DNA of 64,000 nucleotides from Gammaproteobacteria bacterium (GCA_004297165.1 SCUJ01000001.1:62001-126000); one strand, 5' to 3'. Counted from the first letter of the stretch, positions 17,468 to 26,847 are shown. Translations and numbers: made by a program. The notes: generated by a model not told the origin, from the letters alone.

Positions 17468-18616
17468 TCAATATCCCTTCTTGATATCTACGACATTCAA
17501 CATTTTCTCCCCCGCGATGTAGCGGCGGAGGTTCTCCCGGATCACGATCCAGCGCCGTTCCTGGGCGCGATCCGAGGTGGAGCTGTTGTGCGGGGTGATG
17601 ATGACGTTCGGGATTTGCCATAACGGATGACCCTTCGGCAGCGGTTCGGGGTCGGTGACGTCAAGTCCGGCCCCGGCGAGCTTGCCGTCCTTCAACGCCG
17701 CGACGAGATCGTCGGTTACCGTCGATCGACCGCGGCCCACCGAAATGAAATAACTGCCGGGTTTAAGTGCGGCGAAGAATTCGCGGTCGAACAGGCCGGT
17801 GGTCTCCCTGGTCAGGGGCAGGGCATTCACGATCACATCCGCCCTGGCCGCGAGCGTCTGCAATTCATCCGCGAGCCCGACATACTCGACGAAATCCGGT
17901 CCCTCGCGGCTCGAATTGCGCGTGGCGATCACATGCATGCCAAGACCATGGGCCCGGCGCGCCACTTCCGTGCCGATGCCGCCCAGCCCCGCCACCAGCA
18001 TGGTCTTGTCTTTGACTTCGATCATGGGCGTCGCGCTCGCAGCGGCCCGGCCCCAATCCTCCTGCAACTGGGCGGCGTGCGACCCCCCGAGTCCGCGGGT
18101 CAGCATCATCATCATGGCGATGACATGCTCGGCGATCGGGGGCGCGGAATAGTGCTGATTGTTGGTCAGGATGAAATGCCCGTCCTGACTCTCCGGCAGC
18201 ATGGCGCAACCTTCCACGCCCACGCCGTAGTGTTGCAGCCAGCGCAGTTTCGGCGCGCCGCGGACGATGGCGGGGGTGCAGTAACCGAGATAGACCTCCA
18301 TGTCGCGCATGATGGATTCCTCCGGCGCCTGGCCGAATCCGGCGTTGGACGTGACGAGCGGGATCTCCCCGGTGACCTCGCGGATCCAGTCGAGCAGGTC
18401 CGGGCGGGCCGCGAGATCGTCGGGGGCGACGGAGATCACGATCCGGGCCGGCGGCTTCCAGCCGGGCCTATCGCGTACGGCGACTGCGTCCTCCTCGATA
18501 TTCATCTCCAGCAGAAACGCGGCGGTCGCCGCATCAGGCCCGGCGGCACATAGCGGCAGGGAATGGATCAGGAGATAGGCGCAAATGATCCTCAGGCTGC
18601 GATTCTTGACGGACAT
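17468..18616 (-). CDS. D-2-hydroxyacid dehydrogenase family protein with signal peptide
   Basis: A 382-residue NAD(P)-dependent oxidoreductase of the D-isomer 2-hydroxyacid dehydrogenase family. Starting at 18616, it opens with a hydrophobic signal-like segment (RIICAYLLIHSLPLCAAG). The nucleotide-binding motif GLGGIG is present. So is the catalytic trio: Arg in SVGRGRS, Glu in DVTDPEPLP and His in ITPHNSS. A basic stretch after the second strand (TRNSSREG) may favour NADP. The frame stays open upstream to 19045, but that would overlap the divergent SufT-like gene and lose the signal-peptide position. An exported cofactor-dependent dehydrogenase is unusual; the segment might be an uncleaved anchor. 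Substrate unknown. Confidence 0.82.
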   Translation of the reverse strand: MSVKNRSLRIICAYLLIHSLPLCAAGPDAATAAFLLEMNIEEDAVAVRDRPGWKPPARIVISVAPDDLAARPDLLDWIREVTGEIPLVTSNAGFGQAPEESIMRDMEVYLGYCTPAIVRGAPKLRWLQHYGVGVEGCAMLPESQDGHFILTNNQHYSAPPIAEHVIAMMMMLTRGLGGSHAAQLQEDWGRAAASATPMIEVKDKTMLVAGLGGIGTEVARRAHGLGMHVIATRNSSREGPDFVEYVGLADELQTLAARADVIVNALPLTRETTGLFDREFFAALKPGSYFISVGRGRSTVTDDLVAALKDGKLAGAGLDVTDPEPLPKGHPLWQIPNVIITPHNSSTSDRAQERRWIVIRENLRRYIAGEKMLNVVDIKKGY

Positions 18617-18739
18617 GGGGACGATCCTCGGGATAGGGTGGATTGCCGATGGAGGATTGTAACCCATCCCGCGATTGATCAGGGCGGTGACGGCTGTTAC
18701 ATTGAAAACCAAGCGAACCGCAACGAGGAAACTTCCCCC

Positions 18740-19060
18740 GTGAATCAGCCAGCCGACCTGCCGACCGAAGCCGATGTCCGCAATGCATTGTACCGGGTGA
18801 TCGATCCGGAGGTGGGCATCAACGTGGTCGACCTGGGCCTTGTCTATGGAATTACCATCGAGCCCAACGAGGTGCATGTCGCGATGACCATGACCACCCC
18901 GGCCTGTCCGATGGGCGGGATGATCATGGAAAATGCCCGTCGGGCGATCGCGGACATCGCGCCGGAAAACTTTGAGGTGACCATACACCTGGTATGGGAT
19001 CCTCCCTGGAGTTCGGACCTGATGACGGAAGAGGCCAAGGAGCATTTCGGCTGGTCCTGA
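18740..19060 (+). CDS. SufT/MIP18-like (DUF59) metal-sulfur cluster assembly factor
   Basis: A 106-residue cytoplasmic protein of the DUF59/MIP18 family, whose members (SufT, PaaD) help mature iron-sulfur proteins. The family core is visible: RVIDPEVGINVVDLGLVYGI, then a MTMTTPACPM block with the conserved Cys of the family. The GTG start at 18740 is chosen for its GAGGAA Shine-Dalgarno 9 nt upstream; longer in-frame starts would read through non-conserved sequence. It overlaps the next gene by one base (TGATG), so the two are translationally coupled. Confidence 0.85.
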   Translation: MNQPADLPTEADVRNALYRVIDPEVGINVVDLGLVYGITIEPNEVHVAMTMTTPACPMGGMIMENARRAIADIAPENFEVTIHLVWDPPWSSDLMTEEAKEHFGWS

Positions 19061-20127
19061 TGGCCGATATCCCGCCCGTCCTGCGCCTTCCCCTGCTGTT
19101 GCTGGGATTTCTCAGCCTCATCCTCGGCGTGGGCGCGGGACTCGCCCGTCTCGGTTGGACCGTACCACAGCCGGCCGTGGAGATTGCGGCCTTCCACGGC
19201 CCGCTCATGGTCTGCGGTTTTTTCGGCACGGTGATCAGCCTGGAACGCGCGGTGGCCCTGGGGCGGGCGTGGACTTATCTTGGCCCACTGGCCGCCGGGG
19301 CCGGGGGGCTCTGCATCATCTTTGGCATGCCGCTCTTCCTTGCGCAGGCATTGCTCATACTGGGTGGCGCGATTCTATTTACCGGGTCAGTGCTGGTCTT
19401 CCTGCGCCAACGCGCCCTGTTTACCTTCACCATGGCCGCCGGCGCCGCCTGCTGGCTGCTCGGCAACGGGCTGTGGCTCACTGGCGTCTCGGTGTATGCG
19501 GCCTCGGTGTGGTGGCTGGGTTTTCTGGTGCTGACCATCGCCGGCGAGCGCCTGGAATTGTCGCGCTTTCTGCCGCCTTCGCCGGTCGCGCGGCGCGTGT
19601 TTATCGGCCTGCTTGCGGGCCTGCTGGTTGGCATGGCGCTCGATGCGCGGCTGCTCGGACTCGCCCTGCTCGCATTGGCGTTGTGGCTGTTGCGCCAGGA
19701 TATCGCGCGCCGCACGGTCAAGGACAAGGGGCTCACGCGCTTTATTGCCGTATGTCTGCTCACGGGCTACGCCTGGCTTGGCCTGGGCGGCGCGATCATG
19801 CTGGGCGCGGGTCTCGCGCCGGGAACTCCCGCGCATGATGCGGCGCTGCACGCCCTGATGCTGGGCTTCGTCTTCTCCATGGTCCTCGGTCATGCGCCGA
19901 TCATCTTCCCCGCCGTGTTGCGGGTCACGACGCCCTATCACCCCATCTTTTACGGGCCGCTGTTGCTGTTGCATCTCTCGATCATGTTGCGCCTCGCCGG
20001 CGATGCGATCGGCGACATGGATTGGCGCAGCGTCGGCGGCATGTTGAACGCCGTGGCCTTGTTGATCTTCATCCTGAACATGATCGCCGCCGTGATCCGC
20101 GGGAAATTGCAGCAGCGGACACGCTGA
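19060..20127 (+). CDS. Polytopic membrane protein, possibly NnrS-like
   Basis: A 355-residue, very hydrophobic protein with about 11-12 predicted membrane segments. The start at 19060 overlaps the stop of the SufT-like gene by one base. Conserved-looking histidines sit in or near helices (HGPLMVCGFFG, HALMLGFVFSMVLGHAP). The pattern of a His followed by glycine-rich helices recalls NnrS, a haem/copper membrane protein of the nitric oxide response, but the match is by eye and weak. Coupling to an iron-sulfur assembly factor fits a nitrosative-stress or metal role without proving it. A MATE pump gene follows after 4 bp. Confidence 0.6.
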   Translation: MADIPPVLRLPLLLLGFLSLILGVGAGLARLGWTVPQPAVEIAAFHGPLMVCGFFGTVISLERAVALGRAWTYLGPLAAGAGGLCIIFGMPLFLAQALLILGGAILFTGSVLVFLRQRALFTFTMAAGAACWLLGNGLWLTGVSVYAASVWWLGFLVLTIAGERLELSRFLPPSPVARRVFIGLLAGLLVGMALDARLLGLALLALALWLLRQDIARRTVKDKGLTRFIAVCLLTGYAWLGLGGAIMLGAGLAPGTPAHDAALHALMLGFVFSMVLGHAPIIFPAVLRVTTPYHPIFYGPLLLLHLSIMLRLAGDAIGDMDWRSVGGMLNAVALLIFILNMIAAVIRGKLQQRTR

Positions 20128-20131
20128 CGGG

Positions 20132-21499
20132 ATGCGGACAGACAGCCAGGCGATCCTCTCCGGCCCCATCGGTTCGGTGCTCGTACACATGACCATCCCG
20201 ATGATCATCGGGATCGCGGTGATGATCCTCTACCAGGTGATCAACACCTTCTTCGTCAGCCGCATGGGCACCGAGGCCCTCGCAGCGATCAGTTTCACCT
20301 TCCCGGTGGTGCATACGATGACGAATTTCGGAGTGGGCTTTGGCATAGGGGTCTCCGTCATCCTGGCGAAAAGCATCGGCGGTGGGGATCTGGGCAGGGC
20401 CAGGCTGGTCACCACCTATACCATCTGGCTCGTGCTGGCGCTTGGGGTGCTGCTCGCCGCGCTCGGCATCGCCACGGTGAATCCACTGTTCCAGAGGCTG
20501 GGCGCGAGCGCGGATACGCTCGTGCTGATCCATGAGTATATGGATGTCTGGTATCTCGGCAGCGCCCTGATGATGTTTCAGATCATCAGCAACGGGATCC
20601 TGCGCGCGACCGGCGACACCCGCCTCCCCAGCATTGTGATGGTCATCTCGGCTGTGTTGAACGCCGTGCTGGACCCGCTGCTCATCTTCGGTCCCGGCCC
20701 GCTGCCGGCGCTCGGGATCCGCGGCGCAGCCATCGCCACCCTGATTGCATGGACCTTTGCCTCGGCCTCCAGCCTCTGGATCATGTTGAAACGCGAAGGT
20801 CTGCTGGATTTCAGCCTGCCGGACCCCCGCAAGATGCTCAAGTACTGGCGGGAGTTAACCCTCATGTCCCTCCCGATCTCGGGGGCGAACATGCTGATCC
20901 CGATTGCCAGCATGATCATGACGGGGTTTGTGGCGAGATATGGCGAGCACGCCGTGGCGGGCTTCGGTGTCGGGAGCCGGATCGAGGCGGTCGCCATGAT
21001 CGTCTGCATCGCCCTCACCTCGGCGCTCTCGCCTTACATGGCGCAGAATCTCGGGGCTGGGCAATATCCGCGCGCCCGCAACGCGCTGAACCTGTCTTTG
21101 CGCTTCGCCCTGCTGTTCGAATTCGGTCTGTATCCCATCCTCGCGCTCGCCGCGCCCTGGCTGACGCTCATCTTCAGCAGGGACCCCCAAGTGCAGCAGG
21201 TCGCCATGCAGTTCCTCTGGATCATGCCCATCGGTTTCGCTTTCTATGGCATGGTAATTATCATCAACACCGGCTTCAATGCCGCGCACCAGTCACACAA
21301 GACCCTCATTGCGAGTCTGGTGCGGCTCTTTCTCTGCTATGTTCCGGCAGCCTGGCTGGGCGGGATGATGTTCGATATTCCAGGACTCTTCGTGGGCGCG
21401 GTCGCGGGCAACGGCCTCGGCGCGTGGATCGCCTGGCAGATGCTGCTGGGCACCTGGCGCGGTCTGGAAGATGGTGAGATTGAGAAGGCTGTGGCTTAA
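20132..21499 (+). CDS. MATE family efflux transporter
   Basis: A 455-residue inner-membrane protein with 12 hydrophobic segments in two similar halves, typical of MATE cation-coupled drug/organic-cation exporters. Family blocks include the N-terminal MTIPMIIGIAVMILYQVINTF segment and the repeat-half start GVGSRIEAVAMI. It starts 4 bp after the preceding membrane protein gene and overlaps the convergent URO-D-like gene by 4 bp at its 3' end. It is probably co-transcribed with the SufT-like and NnrS-like genes. Substrate not predictable. Confidence 0.88.
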   Translation: MRTDSQAILSGPIGSVLVHMTIPMIIGIAVMILYQVINTFFVSRMGTEALAAISFTFPVVHTMTNFGVGFGIGVSVILAKSIGGGDLGRARLVTTYTIWLVLALGVLLAALGIATVNPLFQRLGASADTLVLIHEYMDVWYLGSALMMFQIISNGILRATGDTRLPSIVMVISAVLNAVLDPLLIFGPGPLPALGIRGAAIATLIAWTFASASSLWIMLKREGLLDFSLPDPRKMLKYWRELTLMSLPISGANMLIPIASMIMTGFVARYGEHAVAGFGVGSRIEAVAMIVCIALTSALSPYMAQNLGAGQYPRARNALNLSLRFALLFEFGLYPILALAAPWLTLIFSRDPQVQQVAMQFLWIMPIGFAFYGMVIIINTGFNAAHQSHKTLIASLVRLFLCYVPAAWLGGMMFDIPGLFVGAVAGNGLGAWIAWQMLLGTWRGLEDGEIEKAVA

Positions 21500-22821
21500 C
21501 GCACCACGTTTATCAATGTTCGAACGTGTTCGTCCGTGGTCTTGTCGATCCCGGCGCCGTTGGCGAGGATGAAGCCGCCCGTCGGGGCGAACAGTTCCAG
21601 CAATTCCATGCAATAGGCCCGCAACTTTTCGATGGTTCCCGCGAACATGAGCGAGGACGGCACGTTGCCCATGACGCAGAGATTCCCGCCGAGCAGGTCC
21701 GCGACCCGGCGCATGTCGGATTGATCGAAGAACCACATCGTGCGCCGGGCGGGATAATCGGCGATGATCTCCAGCCGCTGGTTGTAACTGCCTTCGGCAA
21801 AGAGCATTGGGATAATGCCCTCCGCGTTCAACCCCTCCATCACCGTGCGCAGCGTCGGCCAGTAAAAGTCGCGGAACTGTTTTACGGACATGAAGGCGTC
21901 CGCCCCCTTGTGCAGCGGGAACATGACGGTCGCCCGGCCAAAGAAATCGCAGGCGCGCACGGTGTCGTCGATGATGATCGGGGCGAGAGTGGCACAGGCC
22001 GCCTTCACCTGCTCCGGCCGGCGGTAAAGGTCGGTCATGATCCCCTGGGTGCCGCGCAGGGTGTCGCCGAGGATATCGAAGGGGGCCTTCGCGAAAGGCG
22101 GGCTCATCAGGGAGGGATATCCCGCCGCTGCGACCCGGCCCGCGATCTGGCGTCCCACTGACAGGCATTTCATGGCCTCGGTCCCGGCGGCCATGAGTTT
22201 GTGCAGCATCTCCTGGACATCCGGCATGGCGAAGGGCAGGACATCCGTCGCGACCTGCGGCAGTTCGCTGAAGGTGGGCAGGGTGGGCATCTTGCGCAGC
22301 GGCGCCAGCGCGCCGAAGACCCGCGGCAGGTAATGGCGCAGCCAATAGCCGGACGGGTCCCGCAGCAACGCCGGATAGTCCTCGGCGCTCATGTATTCGC
22401 CATCCACGGTCTGGAATGTCTGGCTGTCCGGGAGGCCGTGCCCGGACCAGATGTAGACCTTGTAATCGAGCATGTCCCAGACCCGCGCCGGCATGGGGGC
22501 TGTCATGATGCCTACATCCGGTTCGAATTCCTTGTGGAAGTCGAGCACCGGTTGCATGACGCAATCGTAGTTGTAGAGGGTATCGCGGCCGGTGATGCCG
22601 GCCCGTTTAACCAGATGGGAACCGACGACGGGGAGCGCCGGCACACGCGAGGCCCCGGTGCACTGGATGGCGTTATGGAGGATGCGGAGCCGGCGCCGCC
22701 ATGCCTTTTCCGCCTCCGGGCTGTCGAAGGCGATCCCCTCCGCTGTTTCCACATGCTTCAGGCGTAACTGAATCCTTTCGTCAACCCCCAGATCCCGCCA
22801 GTTTTCCGGTTTTATGAACAT
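21496..22821 (-). CDS. URO-D superfamily protein (not HemE)
   Basis: A 441-residue protein of the uroporphyrinogen decarboxylase superfamily TIM barrel. It is much longer than HemE (about 350 residues) and lacks the HemE N-terminal substrate motif, so it is more like the methyltransferase-type or uncharacterised members. The C-terminal core is recognisable: LEIIADYPARRTMWFFDQSD, LCVMGNVPSS and FILANGAGID. The start at 22821 (MFIKPENW) follows the family pattern; 18 further in-frame residues upstream are of low complexity and unlikely to be translated. No corrinoid protein gene is nearby, so a methyltransferase role cannot be assigned. Function unknown. Confidence 0.75.
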   Translation of the reverse strand: MFIKPENWRDLGVDERIQLRLKHVETAEGIAFDSPEAEKAWRRRLRILHNAIQCTGASRVPALPVVGSHLVKRAGITGRDTLYNYDCVMQPVLDFHKEFEPDVGIMTAPMPARVWDMLDYKVYIWSGHGLPDSQTFQTVDGEYMSAEDYPALLRDPSGYWLRHYLPRVFGALAPLRKMPTLPTFSELPQVATDVLPFAMPDVQEMLHKLMAAGTEAMKCLSVGRQIAGRVAAAGYPSLMSPPFAKAPFDILGDTLRGTQGIMTDLYRRPEQVKAACATLAPIIIDDTVRACDFFGRATVMFPLHKGADAFMSVKQFRDFYWPTLRTVMEGLNAEGIIPMLFAEGSYNQRLEIIADYPARRTMWFFDQSDMRRVADLLGGNLCVMGNVPSSLMFAGTIEKLRAYCMELLELFAPTGGFILANGAGIDKTTDEHVRTLINVVR

Positions 22822-22979
22822 GGCTGTTCTCGCTTTATTGTTGTTATATCGGCATCTCAGCCGTTTCAGTAACATGCTCGCACCTAAATAAGGCTTCGGG
22901 CATTATAACCAGTCATGGTCGGGCGGCAATCCCCGTAGTTTTTTACGTTTTATGCATCATGCAAATGAGGAGAAACATT

Positions 22980-23750
22980 ATGCGCAGATACCTGATTTCC
23001 TTGCTTGCGGCTTTTCTGACAACCATCCCGCAACTGGCGCTTCTTGATGCGGCTAGGGCAGCGGATGAACCTAAAACCGTCCTGATCACCGGGGCGAATC
23101 GCGGTCTCGGCCTCGAATTCGCCCGCGAATTCCATACGCGCGGTTACCGGGTCATCGGCACGGCGCGGGATCCTGCCGCGGCAGAGGAACTCAAGGCGTT
23201 GGGCGTGCGGGTCGAGCAACTCGATGTGGCCGATACCGGCAGCGCCAAAGCGTTGGCCAGCCGGCTCGGGGATGTGGCGATCGATATCCTGATCAACAAC
23301 GCCGGGATTTTCGGAGTGAATACCCCCACCATCGCTGAGCTCGACGTCGACAAGCTGCACGAGGCCTTCACGGTCAACAGCATCGGACCGTTGCGCGTCA
23401 CGCAGGCGCTGCTGAAAAATCTTAGGCAGGGGCACGACAAAAAGATCGTCAACATCAGCACCAGCATGGCGAGCATCAGCGACAATACCGACGGGGGCGG
23501 GAACTATGCCTATCGATCGAGCAAGGCCGCGCTTAACATGATTGGCAAGTCACTCGCGGGCGAGTTGGGCAGGGAGGACTTCATCGTGGTGATGATCCAC
23601 CCCGGCTGGGTGCGGACCGACATGGGCGGGCCGGGGGCGCCGCTCTCTCCCGAGGAGAGTATCGGCGCCATCCTGAAGCTCATCGATGGCCTTAAGGCCG
23701 AGGATAACGGCAGGTTTATGGATTACAAGGGACAAACGATGGCCTGGTAG
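22980..23750 (+). CDS. Short-chain dehydrogenase/reductase with signal peptide
   Basis: A 256-residue classical SDR. After a signal-like N-terminus (MRRYLISLLAAFLT... ARAAD) comes the cofactor motif TGANRGLG, then the structural motif NNAG and the catalytic Ser (NISTSMAS). The YxxxK pair is Tyr-Arg-Ser-Ser-Lys. The start at 22980 has a GAGGAG Shine-Dalgarno at a good distance. It resembles carbonyl-reductase-like SDRs of the csgA type. Export of an NAD(P)-dependent enzyme is odd, because cofactor is not normally available outside the cytoplasm. Monocistronic by position. Confidence 0.85.
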   Translation: MRRYLISLLAAFLTTIPQLALLDAARAADEPKTVLITGANRGLGLEFAREFHTRGYRVIGTARDPAAAEELKALGVRVEQLDVADTGSAKALASRLGDVAIDILINNAGIFGVNTPTIAELDVDKLHEAFTVNSIGPLRVTQALLKNLRQGHDKKIVNISTSMASISDNTDGGGNYAYRSSKAALNMIGKSLAGELGREDFIVVMIHPGWVRTDMGGPGAPLSPEESIGAILKLIDGLKAEDNGRFMDYKGQTMAW

Positions 23751-23760
23751 TCCTATTTTC

Positions 23761-26187
23761 TTATTGAGTATTGACCTGCAACGGCTTGTGGGACTGGGCC
23801 TGTCCGGCCGCGGCGTTGATGATCATGTCGGTCACGACCGGGGTGCGGTTGAAGTAGTGACCGCCCAGGGCGTCCGAGATCGCGCATAACAAGGCCGAGG
23901 CCGCGGCGCCCATGGGCGGTTCGCCCGCGCCCTTGATCCCCATGGGGTTGTCCGGGTCCGGTTTGTCGAGGGCCGCGACCTCCATCACCGGCGGCACATC
24001 CAGGTAGGAAGGCGGTTTGCATTGATGGAGCGCCACATTCGCCGGGAGTCCATTCTGGGGGTCGTACACGGGCCGTTCCTTGCCGGCCATGCCGAACCCC
24101 ATCACCGCCCCGCCTCGCAACTGAGTGGCCAGGCTCATGGGATGCACGACAGTGCCGCAGTCGGTGGCGCCGACATATTCCAGGATGTCGTACTTCCCCG
24201 TCTCGGTATCGAGTTCGATCAAAATGAAACTTGTGGCCATGGCGGCAATATGATTCTCCATCTTGAGATTATCTTTCGCGACGCCCACCAGTCCCTTGCC
24301 CGCGACCCCGGCAACCGCGGCCTGGGTGAGAAAGAAGATGTCCTGCGGGGTTTCATGGCCGTCATATTTGCCGCCGAGCTCGATCGCCCGTTGCGCCGCC
24401 TGGGCGAAGGTGAGGTGTTTGCTTGCGTCGGTTTTAAGATAGACCTTCTGGCCGCCCACCTCATAATCCTCCGGCGCCCCGCCAAGGTCTTGCGCGGCGA
24501 TCTCCTGGAGTTTCAGTTTCGCATCCATGGCCGCCGCGTAGTTGGTGCGAGTCATGGTGCCGGAGGTGTTCGATCCGAACTGGCCCAGATTCCAGGGCAG
24601 ATTGCGGCGGCTGTCGCCGCGCTCGATGATGCATTCCTCCCAGTCGCAGCCCAGGACCTCGGCGGCGACGCGGGAGGTGCTGGCGTAGGAATACGTGCCC
24701 AGATTGCCGACGCCGGTGTGGATGTGCAGCTTGCCATCGGTGTCGATGTGCAGCAGGCCGTCGAAGCCCGCGCCGCTCGCCGAATGATAACCCTGGCCGA
24801 CGCCCACGCCGATGACCTTGCTGCCCTTGCGCTCGCCGCTGCGTCTGGCCTTTTCCTCCCAGCCGAATTTTTGCGCCCCGAGCGCGAGGACCTCGCGCGC
24901 GTAGGAAACGGAGACCTTCTGCCGGCCGGAGACCTTGGCGTCATTTCCGGGGGCATTGATCTCGCGGATCTTCAGGCGGTCGATCCCCAATTGCCGCGCG
25001 GCCTTGTCGAGCAACGGCTCCATGACGGCGTGGATCTGATTCTGGCCCGGTCCGCGTTGCGGCCCGCAGGGCGGGGTGTTGGTGCAGATCGAGATCGAGC
25101 GGAAACGCATGGAAGCAGGCGTGTACATCAGCGAGACCGCATCGCCCGCGGCGCCGTAATCGAAGAAACCGGTATTCGCGCCATTTTGCTGCACGATGTA
25201 GAGATCCGCGGCAATGAGCTTCCCATTCTTGCCGAAACCCAGTTTGATGCGGCCCTGAAAGCCGGAGCGGGCCGAGCCCAGGAAATATTCCTCGGCGCGG
25301 GTGATCCTGAGTAAACAGGGACGGTTGATCTTTTTCGCCATATGCGCGGGGACCGTCATGACCGGATAGGCGCTGCCTTTCGAGCCGAAACCGCCGCCGC
25401 AGAATTCCGAGATATAGACCAGTTGATCCGGCGGCACGCCGACGAGTTGCGCAAGCCCCGGCATGATGAAGCTCTGGCTCTGGGTGGAGCCATGGATGAA
25501 GCATTTGCCGTTCTGCCAATAGGCGAAAGAGCTGCGCGGCTCCATGCTGTGATGCGGATTCGCGGCGGTGATGAAGGATTCGTCCAGCACCAGGGCCGCC
25601 TCCTTGAGGCCGGCCTCGAAATCGCCGAAGGCCCATTCGTTGACAGGGGCGCCCGCGGGCAGTTTGTCGTCGCCGGCCGCGGCGAAGTCCTGGGCGGTCC
25701 ACTTGTGCGATTTTAGCTGGGGTACGCCGCCACCCATGCCTTCGCCGGAAGCGGTGGTGACCAGATTGCCCGTGGCATGGGCATCGGGGCCGCCGGGGTA
25801 GAGACTCTGCAAGGGATCGACGGTGAAGGGCAGTTCCTCGAATTCGATCTTGATCTTTTCCAGGGCATCGGCGGCGATTGCCTCGCTGGCCGCGGCGACG
25901 GCGAGGATCGGCTCGCCGACATAAGTGGGTTCGTTGTTGAGGATGGGTTGTTGCGGCGCCGGTATGGGCGGGAGATCGTCCGCGGTCAGGATGCCGTAAA
26001 CCCCCTGCATGGCCTGCGCCGCCGTGGTATCGATGCTTTTTATCCTGCCGTGCGGGATGGGGCTCAGCAGCAGCTTGCAGAACGCCATGCCGTCGGCGCG
26101 GAAATCCTCGGCGTATTTCGCCTTGCCGGTCACCTTGGCGACGACATCAGGGGGGGTAAAATTCTTGCCGATGAGTGTGTATGCCAT
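23761..26187 (-). CDS. Xanthine dehydrogenase/aldehyde oxidase family, molybdopterin-binding subunit
   Basis: An 808-residue large subunit of a molybdenum hydroxylase, which would hydroxylate an aldehyde or N-heteroaromatic compound. The N-terminal a/b hammerhead domain begins at GKAKYAEDF, the molybdopterin motif FCGGGFGSKG is present, and the catalytic Glu lies in IKGAGEPPMG near the C-terminus. Subunits that carry the [2Fe-2S] clusters and FAD are normally encoded next to it; none is here, and flanking genes are unrelated. Partners must be elsewhere, or the protein uses another electron acceptor. No Tat signal is seen at the N-terminus. Confidence 0.88.
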   Translation of the reverse strand: MAYTLIGKNFTPPDVVAKVTGKAKYAEDFRADGMAFCKLLLSPIPHGRIKSIDTTAAQAMQGVYGILTADDLPPIPAPQQPILNNEPTYVGEPILAVAAASEAIAADALEKIKIEFEELPFTVDPLQSLYPGGPDAHATGNLVTTASGEGMGGGVPQLKSHKWTAQDFAAAGDDKLPAGAPVNEWAFGDFEAGLKEAALVLDESFITAANPHHSMEPRSSFAYWQNGKCFIHGSTQSQSFIMPGLAQLVGVPPDQLVYISEFCGGGFGSKGSAYPVMTVPAHMAKKINRPCLLRITRAEEYFLGSARSGFQGRIKLGFGKNGKLIAADLYIVQQNGANTGFFDYGAAGDAVSLMYTPASMRFRSISICTNTPPCGPQRGPGQNQIHAVMEPLLDKAARQLGIDRLKIREINAPGNDAKVSGRQKVSVSYAREVLALGAQKFGWEEKARRSGERKGSKVIGVGVGQGYHSASGAGFDGLLHIDTDGKLHIHTGVGNLGTYSYASTSRVAAEVLGCDWEECIIERGDSRRNLPWNLGQFGSNTSGTMTRTNYAAAMDAKLKLQEIAAQDLGGAPEDYEVGGQKVYLKTDASKHLTFAQAAQRAIELGGKYDGHETPQDIFFLTQAAVAGVAGKGLVGVAKDNLKMENHIAAMATSFILIELDTETGKYDILEYVGATDCGTVVHPMSLATQLRGGAVMGFGMAGKERPVYDPQNGLPANVALHQCKPPSYLDVPPVMEVAALDKPDPDNPMGIKGAGEPPMGAAASALLCAISDALGGHYFNRTPVVTDMIINAAAGQAQSHKPLQVNTQ

Positions 26188-26376
26188 GATCGATCTCCTG
26201 CGGAATTGCGCCAGTGTAGCATAAGACCCGTACAGGTTAGGATCGCCGCTCTATCTGTTTATTCGCCGAGTGGATCTGGAGTAATATCCCCCGACAATAC
26301 GAGGTTAAGAACCGATGAGATACGTTGTTGCAATGACCCATGACATGAGCGAGTTCTGAGGAGTTAGTCACAACCC

Positions 26377-26847
26377 ATGAGACTCGTGTTTGTCGAAAAG
26401 GATCGCGCGGAGGATATCGCCCGCCTGGCCTTGAACCTCCTGGAAGAGGTCCAGGCCCGCACCGGCCGCAAGATCGACGCGCCGAATCTCGCGCAGACGA
26501 CCCGCCTGTGCAAGAACTTCCTGGCCAAGGGGCAGTACAACGTCGTCGCGGCCTGCGCCGGGGATGTCATCGTCGGTTTCGGATCGCTCTGCGAGAGCCA
26601 CGCGCTTTACGCCGAGGGGACCTTCGGCATCTTGCAGGAGTTGTATGTCCTGCCGGAATACCGCTCGCAGGGGGTTGGCGCAAAACTGCTGGAAAAGATT
26701 GTGGAATTCGCCCGCAAGAAGGGTTGGCGGCGGCTGGAACTCGCCACCCCGCCGCTGCCCGAGTTCGATGGGTCGGTCCGCTTTTACGAGAAAAACGGAT
26801 TCGAGCTCACCAGCGGCCGGAAGCTCCGGCGGTTGATCGACGGCTGA
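26377..26847 (+). CDS. GNAT family N-acetyltransferase
   Basis: A 156-residue acetyltransferase using acetyl-CoA. Motif A is clear: ELYVLPEYRSQGVGAKLLE, with the pyrophosphate-binding QGVGAK, followed by VRFYEKNGFEL of motif B. The N-terminal half has the usual strand-helix pattern. The acceptor substrate cannot be predicted. It ends 4 bp from the convergent GST gene. Confidence 0.85.
   Translation: MRLVFVEKDRAEDIARLALNLLEEVQARTGRKIDAPNLAQTTRLCKNFLAKGQYNVVAACAGDVIVGFGSLCESHALYAEGTFGILQELYVLPEYRSQGVGAKLLEKIVEFARKKGWRRLELATPPLPEFDGSVRFYEKNGFELTSGRKLRRLIDG

Noticed and set aside
18616-19045. N-terminal extension of the 2-hydroxyacid dehydrogenase through the open upstream frame
   Set aside because: It would overlap the SufT-like gene on the other strand and bury the hydrophobic segment inside the protein.
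24022-25314. A 430-codon open frame antisense to the molybdopterin subunit
   Set aside because: It has no recognisable domain and lies wholly within a well-supported gene; a GC-rich shadow.
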